The notes under the pieces: generated by a model
The model's input: the letters and a program-made list of their open reading frames with translations, nothing else
The model's database searches: none
Told to the model about the DNA's origin: nothing
Shown here: piece by piece, positions 1 to 9,113 of the stretch
How positions within the stretch are numbered: position 1 is the first letter of the stretch
Layout of the letters: each line of letters starts with the position of its first letter
DNA from: Flammeovirga pectinis
GTDB lineage: Bacteria > Bacteroidota > Bacteroidia > Cytophagales > Flammeovirgaceae
Direction of reading: 5' to 3'
Assembly: GCF_003970675.1 (NCBI RefSeq)
Contig: NZ_CP034562.1
Location: 2,294,001-2,358,000, forward strand
DNA: 64,000 bases
Made by a program: the position numbers and the translations under genes

Positions 1-2
1 CT

Positions 3-980
3 CCCTTTGTTATTAAAGGGATAGATGGAACTTTTTATGGGTTAAGTATAGATTTATGGCACATGGTTGCTGAAGATTTACATTTAGTATATGAGTTTGT
101 TGAATACGAACATATGCCTGGTTTAATTTTAGGTTTATCTAGAAGACAAATTGATATTTCAGCTAATCCAATGCCTGTAAGTAGTACAAGGATAAGACAA
201 CTTGATGTCACCTACCCTTTCATGACTACCTCCTTAGGTGTTGTTGTTCTTAAAGACAAACAAGATCAATTGACTATCTTCTTTTCTAACCTATTTTCGG
301 TTGGTTTCATGAAACTTCTTTTCACTTTAGTTATTATTGTTTGCCTTTTTGGTACTCTAGTATGGTGGGTTGAAAAAAAGTATAATGCGAAAGATTTTAG
401 GGATGGAATTGAAGGGATAATGGATGGTATATGGTGGTCAACAGTTACAATTACAACGGTTGGTTACGGTGACAAAACACCCAAAACAACGATAGGAAGA
501 GTTATTTCTATGGTTTGGATGTTTGTAGCCATTAGTTTAATATCTAGCTTTACAGCAACTATTACTTCTACTTTGACATTAAATCAATTAGAAGCTAAAA
601 TAAAATCTGTTAGCGAATTAAGAAAAATGAAGGGTAACATAGGCGTTACTGCACATTCTGGCGCTGAAAGCTACCTATTAAAACATCAAATAAATCCATC
701 AACTTTTTCTAACCCTAATGAAGGGCTTTTAGCTTTAGAGAGTGGGAAAATTGTAGCTTTTGTTCATGATAAACCCATAATGCGTTATCTTATTAAAGAA
801 CGAAATGGAGAAGATTTATTTGAAATATCACAAGCTAATTTCAAACAGAATTATTATTCCTTTTTTATGCCTAGAAATAGTAAACTATATAAGAAAATCA
901 ACTCAGAAATAGTTGATAACATTGATAAAGATTCTTGGCATAGACTTCTTAAAAAATACAATATGGATGAGATCAATTAA
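3..980 (+). CDS. GluR0-like ligand-gated potassium channel (5' end outside window)
   Basis: The reading frame is open from base 3, so the N-terminus, with its signal peptide and the first part of the ligand-binding domain, lies upstream of the window. What is visible has the order S1 lobe, two-TM pore, S2 lobe, as in prokaryotic ionotropic glutamate receptors. The S1 end carries an Arg within TRIRQLDVTYPF, where the ligand carboxylate is normally bound. The pore has the K+ selectivity filter TTVGYGD (bases 453-473) between a pore helix and TM2. The S2 lobe has the Asp of AFVHDKP and ends as an SBP_bac_3 domain does. By family it should pass K+ when a small ligand, probably an amino acid, binds outside. 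The ligand is unknown. The next gene overlaps its last 14 bases. Confidence 0.85.
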   Translation, partial: PFVIKGIDGTFYGLSIDLWHMVAEDLHLVYEFVEYEHMPGLILGLSRRQIDISANPMPVSSTRIRQLDVTYPFMTTSLGVVVLKDKQDQLTIFFSNLFSVGFMKLLFTLVIIVCLFGTLVWWVEKKYNAKDFRDGIEGIMDGIWWSTVTITTVGYGDKTPKTTIGRVISMVWMFVAISLISSFTATITSTLTLNQLEAKIKSVSELRKMKGNIGVTAHSGAESYLLKHQINPSTFSNPNEGLLALESGKIVAFVHDKPIMRYLIKERNGEDLFEISQANFKQNYYSFFMPRNSKLYKKINSEIVDNIDKDSWHRLLKKYNMDEIN

Positions 981-1338
981 CACAACTGCTCAAAAACGAT
1001 TCGGAACAAATGGAGAAAATATTGCATCAAAATACTTGATTGATAAAGGTTACACCCTTTTAAAAAGAAATTACAAGTACAGCTATAACGAGATTGATAT
1101 TATTTGTAAAAAAGATCGATTTCTAGTTTTTGTTGAAGTAAAAACTAGATCTTCAAATGACTTTGGATTCCCTGAAAATCACGTTTCTAAAAAACAGATC
1201 AATAATATAACAAATGCGGCTATTCATTACATGGAAACTAATAATAACTCAAATTATTTAGTTAGATATGACATCATTAGTATTACCTATACATCAAATA
1301 CAATTGATATAAAACATATTGAAGATGCTTTTTATTAA
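967..1338 (+). CDS. YraN/UPF0102 family nuclease-fold protein
   Basis: A small protein of about 123 residues with the UPF0102/YraN pattern: an N-terminal helix (RFGTNGENIASKYLIDKGY), then NEIDIIC and VFVEVKTR. The last two carry the acidic residues and Lys of a PD-(D/E)XK endonuclease-like core. The family is widespread and is thought to act on branched or recombining DNA, but its exact role is unsettled. The ATG at 967 is preferred over an upstream in-frame start at 913, because homologues begin close to the RFG-GE motif and the upstream extension lies inside the channel gene. It overlaps the channel stop by 14 bases, so the two are probably cotranscribed. Confidence 0.85.
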   Translation: MRSINTTAQKRFGTNGENIASKYLIDKGYTLLKRNYKYSYNEIDIICKKDRFLVFVEVKTRSSNDFGFPENHVSKKQINNITNAAIHYMETNNNSNYLVRYDIISITYTSNTIDIKHIEDAFY

Positions 1339-1368
1339 TTGTATAAATCACAACGTAAATTTATTCTT

Positions 1369-1809
1369 ATGCTCAAAAAAACCACTTATTTCTGCGTATT
1401 TGTTTTCCTATTTCTTTTATCAAACTACGGGTTATGTCAAGAAAGGAAAGTTAAAATTATTACCGTTGTTGAAACTACCAAAAACAGCACAGGCAGGTCT
1501 AAAATGATTGAAGTAACCTCCATACGAAATTCAGAAGATTTTACCACTACAAGGACAGAAGGTAAAGACACAAAGCAAAAAGACATTAATAGAAGTGATG
1601 CAAAAGTGGATAACTTACAGGAAACAAAGTTATTAAATATAGTTAATGCAGGAGGAGTACAATATAGAAATGTAGCTTCTAACGATGCAATTGTTGCTTC
1701 TAGAGTAGCTGAGTTACTAACTGAAGGATGGGAATTAAAATCTGTTGTTTCTAGTATGGAGAATAAATCTACTTCTTTTCAGATGACACGATATATATTT
1801 ATTCAGTAA
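1369..1809 (+). CDS. small secreted protein of unknown function
   Basis: A protein of about 146 residues with a hydrophobic signal peptide (LKKTTYFCVFVFLFLLSN) ending near YGLCQE, so it is probably exported to the periplasm. The Cys context is not a good lipobox. The C-terminal third, containing EGWELKSVV, has the look of the short beta-sheet module of DUF4177-type proteins (an 'EGWEL' turn), but this is only a resemblance. The ATG at 1369 gives a clean signal peptide; a TTG at 1339 would add ten residues before it. It lies 30 bases after the YraN gene and is followed by a hairpin terminator. No function can be assigned. Confidence 0.65.
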   Translation: MLKKTTYFCVFVFLFLLSNYGLCQERKVKIITVVETTKNSTGRSKMIEVTSIRNSEDFTTTRTEGKDTKQKDINRSDAKVDNLQETKLLNIVNAGGVQYRNVASNDAIVASRVAELLTEGWELKSVVSSMENKSTSFQMTRYIFIQ

Positions 1810-1815
1810 CAAAAA

Positions 1816-1850
1816 AGAGTCCTTTCAACTTAATGGAAGGACTCTCTTTT
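1816..1850. terminator. bidirectional intrinsic terminator
   Basis: A 9-bp perfect stem (AGAGTCCTT at 1816-1824, AAGGACTCT at 1837-1845) with a T-run on both strands. It lies between the convergent secreted-protein gene and acetyl-CoA synthetase. Confidence 0.85.
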
Positions 1851-1863
1851 TATTTAAAATTAT

Positions 1864-3789
1864 TTATGCATTGATAGCATTATCTTTTACAGCACCTTCT
1901 TTTATTGCTTCCACAATAGAAGGGTCTAATAAAGTAGAAATATCTCCGAAATTATCCGTTTGACCTTCTCCTATTTTCCTTAAAATTCTTCTCATAATTT
2001 TACCTGATCTTGTTTTTGGAAGACCACGTACAATTTGAACTTTATCAGGACGAGCAATCTTACCGATTTTATCAATTACTACTTCTAAAATCTGTTCTTT
2101 CAATTCTAATATTGTGCTTACTTCTAATTCTGCAGAATCACAGACAACGTAAGCATAGATACCTTGTCCTTTAATATCGTGAGGATACCCAACAACAGCA
2201 GATTCAATAACAGCACTATGCATATTAATTGCATTTTCAACTTCTGCAGTTCCTAATCTATGTCCAGACACGTTCATAACATCATCTACACGACCAAGAA
2301 TTCTGTAATAACCATCTTCATCTCGACGACAGCCATCGCCTGTGAAATATAATCCTTTAAAAGTTGAGAAGTAAGTTTGTTTACATCTCTCATGGTCACC
2401 CCATGTTGTTCTTAACATTGATGGCCATGGATATTTAATACATAAATTCCCTTCAACTCCTTTTCCTTCAATTTCATTCCCTTCTGGATCTACCAAAACT
2501 GGTTGAATACCCGGCAAAGGCAAAGTAGCATATGTTGGTTTAGTTGGTATTACTCCAGCAATAGGAGAAATCATTATACCACCTGTTTCGGTTTGCCACC
2601 ATGTATCAACAATAGGACATCGACCTTTACCAATATGTTGATGGTACCATTCCCAAGCCTCTCTATTAATAGGCTCTCCAACAGTACCTAGCACTCTTAA
2701 ACTATCTAGTTTATAAAGCTCTACATATTCTAAACCTTGAGCCATTAATGCTCTAATTGCAGTTGGTGCCGTATAGAAAATATTTACTTTTAACCTATCT
2801 ACCACTCTCCAAAAACGACCAGCATCTGGGAAAGTAGGAACGCCTTCGAACATTACCGATGTTGCACCTTCTAACAAGGGACCATAAACAATATACGAAT
2901 GACCAGTAATCCAACCTATATCTGCTGTACACCAAAAAACATCATTCTCTTGGTATTGGAATACATTTCTGAAAGAGTACCAAGTATAAACCATGTACCC
3001 ACCAGTAGAATGTACTACACCTTTAGGTTTACCTGTTGATCCTGATGTATAAAGAATAAACAATGGATCTTCAGAATCCATTACTTCTGGATCACATACA
3101 TTTGGAACAGATTTAATTTCGTCATGCCAATAAACATCACGTTCTGAATCCATTTTTACGTCTGCACCAGTTCTTTGATAAACAATTACTCGTTCAACGT
3201 TTTCACATTTAAATAATGCTTCGTCTGTAATTGCCTTCAACTCAACAACCTTTTTACCTCTAGGTCCTTGATCTGCTGTAATAAGGATTTTAGCACCTGC
3301 ATCATTAATACGGTCGGCCAAAGCTTGCGCTGAAAACCCACCAAAAATTACTGAATGAATTGCTCCAATTCTAGCACATGCTAAAACTGCAATTGCCAAT
3401 TCTGGTACCATTGGCATATAAAGACAAACTCTATCGCCTTTACCTACTCCATTTCTTTTTAAAACATTGGCAAACAAAGATACTTGCTCATGAAGCTCTT
3501 TGTAAGAGAAAATACGGTCTTTTTCATGAGGGTCATTTGCTACCCAGTGAATAGCCGTTTTATCGCCTCTTGAAAGTAAGTGACGATCTAGGCAGTTTTC
3601 GGTAATGTTTAGTTTACCGTTTTTGTACCATTGAACATTGTAGTTGTCGAAATCATATTCAACAGTTTTGTCCCATTTTTTTCTCCAAACGAACTGCTCA
3701 GCGACTTCTGACCAGAATCTTTCTGGCTCGCTTACACTTCTCCTATAGGCTACTGCGTAGTCTTCTAGGTTGTTAATTCTGCTAATCAT
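1864..3789 (-). CDS. acs: acetyl-CoA synthetase (AMP-forming)
   Basis: Activates acetate to acetyl-AMP and then acetyl-CoA, linking acetate uptake to central metabolism in the cytoplasm. At about 641 residues it has normal family length. It shows the adenylation-domain motifs in order: the phosphate-binding loop YTSGSTGKPKG, then DTWWQTETGG, then TGDGCRRDEDGYY with GRVDDVMNVSGHR (the hinge into the C-terminal domain). Near the end is PKTRSGKIMRR, whose Lys is the catalytic residue controlled by acetylation in this family. The start at 3789 (MISRINNLEDY) is chosen over 3822 because it fits homologue length. Transcription runs toward the shared terminator at 1816-1850. Confidence 0.97.
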   Translation of the reverse strand: MISRINNLEDYAVAYRRSVSEPERFWSEVAEQFVWRKKWDKTVEYDFDNYNVQWYKNGKLNITENCLDRHLLSRGDKTAIHWVANDPHEKDRIFSYKELHEQVSLFANVLKRNGVGKGDRVCLYMPMVPELAIAVLACARIGAIHSVIFGGFSAQALADRINDAGAKILITADQGPRGKKVVELKAITDEALFKCENVERVIVYQRTGADVKMDSERDVYWHDEIKSVPNVCDPEVMDSEDPLFILYTSGSTGKPKGVVHSTGGYMVYTWYSFRNVFQYQENDVFWCTADIGWITGHSYIVYGPLLEGATSVMFEGVPTFPDAGRFWRVVDRLKVNIFYTAPTAIRALMAQGLEYVELYKLDSLRVLGTVGEPINREAWEWYHQHIGKGRCPIVDTWWQTETGGIMISPIAGVIPTKPTYATLPLPGIQPVLVDPEGNEIEGKGVEGNLCIKYPWPSMLRTTWGDHERCKQTYFSTFKGLYFTGDGCRRDEDGYYRILGRVDDVMNVSGHRLGTAEVENAINMHSAVIESAVVGYPHDIKGQGIYAYVVCDSAELEVSTILELKEQILEVVIDKIGKIARPDKVQIVRGLPKTRSGKIMRRILRKIGEGQTDNFGDISTLLDPSIVEAIKEGAVKDNAINA

Positions 3790-3928
3790 TAGTGTTGTAA
3801 AGTTTGAGTAATAAAGCCCCAATAGACTCTATGAAAATTAAATATTACTGAAGTATTTGAAGTTTGAATATATGTAGAGCTTTTTAATATCATCTAAAAA
3901 AAATATACTATTGCTAAACTAGTATATA

Positions 3929-4351
3929 TTACTTTTTCATTTGCCATGTTATTAACATGTACTTATCTCCTAAATCTGTAATCATTGAGGTACCTTCTTT
4001 TAAATTTTCTCTATTGATTATAAATGTCAAAAGCTCACTATGATTCATTAGTTTGTAAGTAGGTGCATAAGCATCAGATTCCAATCTTGGTATATTATAT
4101 CTTTTTACCCAGTTCATAACAGAGACATGACTGATACCTAAGATACGTTCAATCTCTCTATAGCTCACTCCTTCTAAGTAAAGCTGCAAAGCCTTAATCA
4201 CAAATTTCCGATCAACTTCTCTCCCTTTTTTTGCAACAGAAAAATTATAATTACAGTTTTTACATTTATAACGTTGCCGCCCTTTTACAAAGCCACTTTT
4301 CGTATAAGAGTGACTATCGCAATTAGGACAGGCTATCTCGTTCATTTTCAT
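3929..4351 (-). CDS. orphan IS1-InsA-like zinc-ribbon and HTH protein
   Basis: A 140-residue protein. Residues 9-37 form a zinc ribbon (CPNC ... CKNC) followed by a basic stretch. Residues 47-82 form a helix-turn-helix (LEGVSYREIERILGISHVS). This is the layout of the IS1 InsA N-terminus and of IS1595-type zinc-ribbon domains. The C-terminal 55 residues do not match an InsB or DDE catalytic domain, and no second transposase ORF or obvious terminal inverted repeats surround it. It is either a relic or paralogue of an IS1-type element, or a domesticated DNA-binding regulator. The latter is attractive because the ORF is intact and ends cleanly, but there is no direct evidence of a target. Confidence 0.7.
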   Translation of the reverse strand: MKMNEIACPNCDSHSYTKSGFVKGRQRYKCKNCNYNFSVAKKGREVDRKFVIKALQLYLEGVSYREIERILGISHVSVMNWVKRYNIPRLESDAYAPTYKLMNHSELLTFIINRENLKEGTSMITDLGDKYMLITWQMKK

Positions 4352-4577
4352 ATAAATGAATAAATACTTTTTTAATAAAATTAATTATAAGAGCTTAAAT
4401 ATATATACCTATTTAGCATATATATACTTAATTAGCAGAAATAGTGTGTAAATTACATTTTTTAATTAATTTTAACAGAAATTAGAGATATAACTCAATG
4501 CATACATTGTTTATCTTATTAACGAATTAATTGCAAAAAAACCTTAAATTGCAAAAAATTGAACAATCCATTTTTTC

Positions 4578-6176
4578 ATGAGATATCTTTATTTTTTACT
4601 TCTTGTTATCTCTATATTTTTAAGTTCTTGTGGTTTTGACCCTTCAAACTTTGAAAATATTAGAATTAAGCCATTAGAATCTAAATTTTTTGCTATACCA
4701 TTACTCAATGGAGAAATAACGTTAAAATCGTTATTAAGTGAATCTGACCGTGCACATGTCAATAGTTCAGAAACTCCTTGGGTGCTAGAATATAATACAT
4801 GGTATACTGACGAAGAAAAGGATGCCCTTCCTGCTGTAGTTACTGGCGATTTAATTTTAGCAGAAGATAACTTCATTTTACATACTGATATTTTATTACC
4901 AGGAGCCTTTGTGACAGGAGTAATTTTTCCGCAAAAAATTACTTTCCCTATCACTTTATCAAATTTATTTTTTGATATTCAAAACCTTACTATTAAAGAC
5001 GGGTATTTCACATCAAACTTCAAAAATCCTAATTCTTCAAAATCTACTTTAACTGTAGAATTGATTCATTATTCAGCAACTGATACAATTGTTATTACAA
5101 AAGAAAGTAATGACATCGCTGCAAATACTAATCTTGATATTCAACTAAGCCTTGATGATAAATCATTTACGGTTAGAGATGAATACGTTTATGGTTTAAG
5201 AATCAAAAATGTAATTAATAATCAAGAAGTCGATTTTTCTGTAGGAAGTGGAGTCAAGTCAGAAATTAAAGTCAACTTAATAAGTAATATAACATTTACG
5301 CCTTTTGTAGATTTCGAAATACCAATAGACATCCCATTACAGATAACACCAATCGCTCTATTTGATAGTACGTTAGATGAAGGAGATGTTACTTTATCTG
5401 ATTTAAGGTTATCATTAGTAACATATAATACGTTTGGTCTTGATATTTACACTTCTAATATTGAAATCTATGCTCAGAGTTCAATTAATGACGAGATAAT
5501 TCCGTTAGCTTTAAATAAAGATCAAATATATTATCCAATCACGTTAGGAGAGGAAGCTATTGATACCCTTGATATAGGACAAGCTGTGAATACTTTAAAA
5601 AAGAAACCAAACGCAGTAGCTATTGCAGGCGAAGTTGTAGTCAAAATGTATAAAGGTAAAAGCTATTTTATTGACGAAGACTCTTACCTCAAACACAACT
5701 TCTTTTTAGGCATTCCATTTGAGATTGGTTTAAAAGACGTCACTTTTTCTACAAATTTATTAATAGAAGAAGGTTTTGATGAAAGTATCAGCTTTTTAGA
5801 TTCTGCCTATCTCTCCATAGAATTCGAAAACCACTTCCCTATGGATGGCACTCTTGAAATCTATGCTTTAAATTCGGCTGATGACATATCTCCTTATTTA
5901 GTAGACCTTAACGCTAACCCAAATGTAAATTCTATTAAATTTATGGAAGCAGCAAAGGTTAATAGTGATGGATCGATTAACGAAACATCATTTAGGAAAT
6001 TTCATATTAGAATTACAGGAGAAGACGCTACAAATATATTAAAATCAAAAATATTAAATATTAAAGGTATATTTAGTACACCTAATGGTGGTATTGTTCC
6101 TTTCTTCCCTACTGGAAAACTCATAATAAAAGCAGGTCTTGCAGCATCAGTTACTATTGATCCAAATGAATTTTAA
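4578..6176 (+). CDS. lipoprotein of unknown function paired with DUF5723 protein
   Basis: A 532-residue protein with a clear lipoprotein signal (MRYLYFLLLVISIFLSSCG, with Cys at residue 19). The rest is rich in beta-strand-like stretches and Asp/Asn, without recognised catalytic motifs. The family is not recognised. Its stop overlaps the start of the following DUF5723 outer-membrane protein by 11 bases, so the two are translated together. A joint outer-membrane or surface role is an inference from that coupling. The preceding 226 bases are very AT-rich and contain no other gene. Confidence 0.8.
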   Translation: MRYLYFLLLVISIFLSSCGFDPSNFENIRIKPLESKFFAIPLLNGEITLKSLLSESDRAHVNSSETPWVLEYNTWYTDEEKDALPAVVTGDLILAEDNFILHTDILLPGAFVTGVIFPQKITFPITLSNLFFDIQNLTIKDGYFTSNFKNPNSSKSTLTVELIHYSATDTIVITKESNDIAANTNLDIQLSLDDKSFTVRDEYVYGLRIKNVINNQEVDFSVGSGVKSEIKVNLISNITFTPFVDFEIPIDIPLQITPIALFDSTLDEGDVTLSDLRLSLVTYNTFGLDIYTSNIEIYAQSSINDEIIPLALNKDQIYYPITLGEEAIDTLDIGQAVNTLKKKPNAVAIAGEVVVKMYKGKSYFIDEDSYLKHNFFLGIPFEIGLKDVTFSTNLLIEEGFDESISFLDSAYLSIEFENHFPMDGTLEIYALNSADDISPYLVDLNANPNVNSIKFMEAAKVNSDGSINETSFRKFHIRITGEDATNILKSKILNIKGIFSTPNGGIVPFFPTGKLIIKAGLAASVTIDPNEF

Positions 6177-7587
6177 CTCAAAATATATACTCTATATAGC
6201 CTTCTTATGGATGTTTATTGCTTCTTGTCTAACAGCTAATGCTCAACAAGAAACAATGCTCTATTTCATGAAAGATATGCCACAGTCTTCTCAGTTAAAT
6301 CCAGCACATAGGAGTGTTTATAAAACGTCTATAATATTACCATCTGCCTATGTTAATGCTGAGTCTACTACTTTTTATTATAACAGTATTTTTTCTGATG
6401 ATGAATATGGAAGTAATGTGGACCTTGAGAAACTATTTGAAAACCTAAAAGACAATAATGTATTAGAAACGAGTGCTTATTTAGATATTTTTGGCTTATA
6501 CATTACATCTGACAAAGTGAGTATTAGCTTATTTATCAGAGAAAAATTATCAGCTCTCTCTTCAATAAATGAAGATGTTGGAGAATTATTTTCTAAGGGA
6601 ACTGCTCACCAAGATAATCTTAATAAAACTTTTAATGTTGCTCCAACAATCAACCTCTCTCATTATAGAGAATATGGGATTGGGTTTAATTACAATATTA
6701 AAGATCAGTGGACATTTGGATTAAATATCAAATACCTGAGCGGTATAATGAATGTACAAGCAACTGACGCCACTATTGAAATAACTACAGAGGATGCAGT
6801 AAACTATCCACTTCATGTAAAAGTAGATGGACCAATTCAAACAGCTGGTTTACCTAATATCTTAGACAAAGCAGGAAATTTTTCAACTGCAAATATTGGT
6901 GATTACCTTGCAGGAGGTGCTGGAAATGGATATGCTGTAGATGTTGGGCTTACTTACCAATTTTCTGATAAATTACTTTTTGAATTCGCTGCCACTAATA
7001 TTGGACAAATATTTTGGACTAACGGTAGAAGGAATTATGAAATTGGTGCTCAAGATTATAATTCTTATACAATCGTTGGAGCATCTCCACAACAAATAAT
7101 AAATCAAGAAATTGACAATACTCAATACGATTCTTTAGTTGCATTATTTGATTATCAATTAACTGAAGATGGAAATTTGGATAGCTATACTACTTACTTA
7201 CCTACTTATGTAAATCTAGCTTCGAGTTACGATTTTGGTCATAAATTTATTATAGGTGCTACATTAGGCTTTAGTTATTATGATAGTTACTTCAACCCGA
7301 GAGTCTCTGTAAGTATGAATAAAAGGTTTGCCGATTTCTTAGGTATTGGATTGAATTACACAGCCGATAAAAGTGGGATTTCCAGATTAGGTGCAGCAGT
7401 ATCTGTAGGATTCCCCGGTATAAAAGTATATGCCGTGTCTGATGATATTGTTTATAATATATCTAATTGGCAAAACTCTCAATCACTCGGTATAAGAGTT
7501 GGAGTTAACCTTAATTTCGGGTACGTAAAAAAGAACTACATCAATAAAAAAGAAACAAGAGCCAGCCAGTTAATGGATCCAGATTGA
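6166..7587 (+). CDS. DUF5723-type outer-membrane beta-barrel protein
   Basis: About 473 residues. The signal peptide ends at TANA-QQ, and then comes the segment MPQSSQLNPAHR typical of DUF5723 proteins, whose mature N-terminus carries a 'QS.LNPA' motif. The remainder alternates strands of barrel type (for example GIGFNYNIKDQWTFGLNIKY) and ends with repeated strands. Expected location is the outer membrane; function is unknown. The ATG at 6166 is chosen over one at 6139 because it starts directly at the signal peptide. The start lies inside the end of the preceding lipoprotein gene, which suggests translational coupling. Confidence 0.75.
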   Translation: MNFNSKYILYIAFLWMFIASCLTANAQQETMLYFMKDMPQSSQLNPAHRSVYKTSIILPSAYVNAESTTFYYNSIFSDDEYGSNVDLEKLFENLKDNNVLETSAYLDIFGLYITSDKVSISLFIREKLSALSSINEDVGELFSKGTAHQDNLNKTFNVAPTINLSHYREYGIGFNYNIKDQWTFGLNIKYLSGIMNVQATDATIEITTEDAVNYPLHVKVDGPIQTAGLPNILDKAGNFSTANIGDYLAGGAGNGYAVDVGLTYQFSDKLLFEFAATNIGQIFWTNGRRNYEIGAQDYNSYTIVGASPQQIINQEIDNTQYDSLVALFDYQLTEDGNLDSYTTYLPTYVNLASSYDFGHKFIIGATLGFSYYDSYFNPRVSVSMNKRFADFLGIGLNYTADKSGISRLGAAVSVGFPGIKVYAVSDDIVYNISNWQNSQSLGIRVGVNLNFGYVKKNYINKKETRASQLMDPD

Positions 7588-7786
7588 TAAGTATAGCATT
7601 ATTTCAATTTCCGTTAGAATTTACCCCAATACAACAAATAGTATTTTTTCGTTAAACTAGACAAAAGTCATTGATTGGTAAAAGTATTATTTCTGTTAAG
7701 AATTAGTATCAGTTTATAACGCAATAAAATAGTATTTAAGTTTATATTTGTATCCATTACATTTATATGAACACAATTAATAAAAC

Positions 7787-9037
7787 ATGAGCTTAAAACT
7801 GCGTTTAACAATAATGAACTTTTTACAGTTCTTTATATGGGGAGCATGGTTAATTACCATTGGTAGCTACTGGTTTCAAAACAAAGGCTGGTCGGGTACT
7901 GAGTTTGGTGCTATCTTTTCTACAATGGGAATTGCATCTATTTTTATGCCTGCTATTACAGGTATTATCGCAGATAGATATATCAATGCAGAAAGACTAC
8001 TAGGTATTTTCCACATTATGGGTGCCGGAATATTATTCTACATTCCGGAGGTTCAGACACCTCATATGTTTTTTGTTGTCATGTTAATTAACATGATCTT
8101 CTATATGCCCACAATTTCACTTTCTATTACTGTTGCTTATTCAGCATTAAAAAAAGAAGGCTTAGATATTGTTAAAGTTTACCCTCCTATTAGAGTATGG
8201 GGAACAATAGGCTTTATTGCTGCAATGTGGGTAGTAAGTTTATTAGGTTTTGAAAAGTCTGCAATGCAATTTTATGTTTCTGCTATTGCCTCTTTGTGCC
8301 TAGGTATTTATTCTTTCTCATTACCTAAATGTGATGTAAATAAACAGCCTAAAAATCAAACCTTAGCAAGTGCACTTGGTCTAGATGCTTTCAAACTCTT
8401 TAAAGAGAGAAAGATGGCTCTATTCTTCATTTTCTCTATGCTATTAGGGGCTGCATTACAATTAACTAATGCTTACGGAGACACTTTCCTACATGATTTT
8501 GCAAAAATAGATAAATATAAAGATTTACTTTCTGTAAAATATCCAGCAATTATAATGTCTATTTCTCAAGTTTCTGAGACATTATTTATCTTGGCTATTC
8601 CATTTTTCTTAAAGAAATTTGGCATTAAAAAAGTAATGCTGATAAGTATGTTTGCTTGGGTTTTACGCTTTGGCTTATTTGCTATTGGTAATCCGGCAGA
8701 AGGACTTCCTTGGATAATCATTTCTTGTATTGTTTACGGAATGGCATTTGATTTCTTTAATATTTCGGGATCACTTTATGTTGAATCTCAATGTGATGAA
8801 AAAATAAGAGCTTCTGGTCAAGGGTTATTCATGATGATGACAAACGGTTTTGGAGCTGTATTAGGTAGTTCTATTAGTGGATGGATGATTGATGCATTCT
8901 TTACCACTAATGGCGATATTCAATGGCCTAGTGTTTGGACAAGTTTTGCTATCTATTCATTAGTAGTTGCATTACTTTTTGCTGTCTTGTTTAAACACAA
9001 GCATAGTCCAAAAGACATTGAAAGTTTTAGTCATTAA
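7787..9037 (+). CDS. nucleoside:H+ symporter family MFS permease
   Basis: A 416-residue, about 12-TM inner-membrane transporter. It has the features of the nucleoside permease branch of the MFS (NupG/XapB type): an N-terminus LRLTIMNFLQFFIWGAWLIT, the loop IADRYINAERLL after TM2, and VYPPIRVWGTIGFIAA in the middle. By family it imports nucleosides with protons. Exact substrates cannot be read. It stands alone after a 199-base gap that contains the -10-like TATATTTG at 7743-7750, the Bacteroidota TAnnTTTG type. It ends at a strong palindromic terminator. Confidence 0.88.
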   Translation: MSLKLRLTIMNFLQFFIWGAWLITIGSYWFQNKGWSGTEFGAIFSTMGIASIFMPAITGIIADRYINAERLLGIFHIMGAGILFYIPEVQTPHMFFVVMLINMIFYMPTISLSITVAYSALKKEGLDIVKVYPPIRVWGTIGFIAAMWVVSLLGFEKSAMQFYVSAIASLCLGIYSFSLPKCDVNKQPKNQTLASALGLDAFKLFKERKMALFFIFSMLLGAALQLTNAYGDTFLHDFAKIDKYKDLLSVKYPAIIMSISQVSETLFILAIPFFLKKFGIKKVMLISMFAWVLRFGLFAIGNPAEGLPWIIISCIVYGMAFDFFNISGSLYVESQCDEKIRASGQGLFMMMTNGFGAVLGSSISGWMIDAFFTTNGDIQWPSVWTSFAIYSLVVALLFAVLFKHKHSPKDIESFSH

Positions 9038-9052
9038 ATAAATACTAGAATA

Positions 9053-9090
9053 AAAAAAGGATAAATCATTATAATGATTTATCCTTTTTT
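9053..9090. terminator. bidirectional intrinsic terminator
   Basis: An 18-bp perfect inverted repeat with a 2-base loop centre (arms 9053-9070 and 9073-9090), flanked by A- and T-runs. It separates the convergent permease and aminotransferase genes. Confidence 0.9.
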
Positions 9091-9113
9091 TATATTCAAT
9101 AATTAACTTTTAA

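Noticed and set aside
3929-4351. A complete IS1-type insertion sequence
   Set aside because: No InsB/DDE catalytic part and no flanking inverted or target-site repeats are visible; kept only as an orphan InsA-like gene.
4589-4954. A 121-codon frame on the minus strand within the lipoprotein gene
   Set aside because: It overlaps a convincing lipoprotein signal on the plus strand and has no own features.
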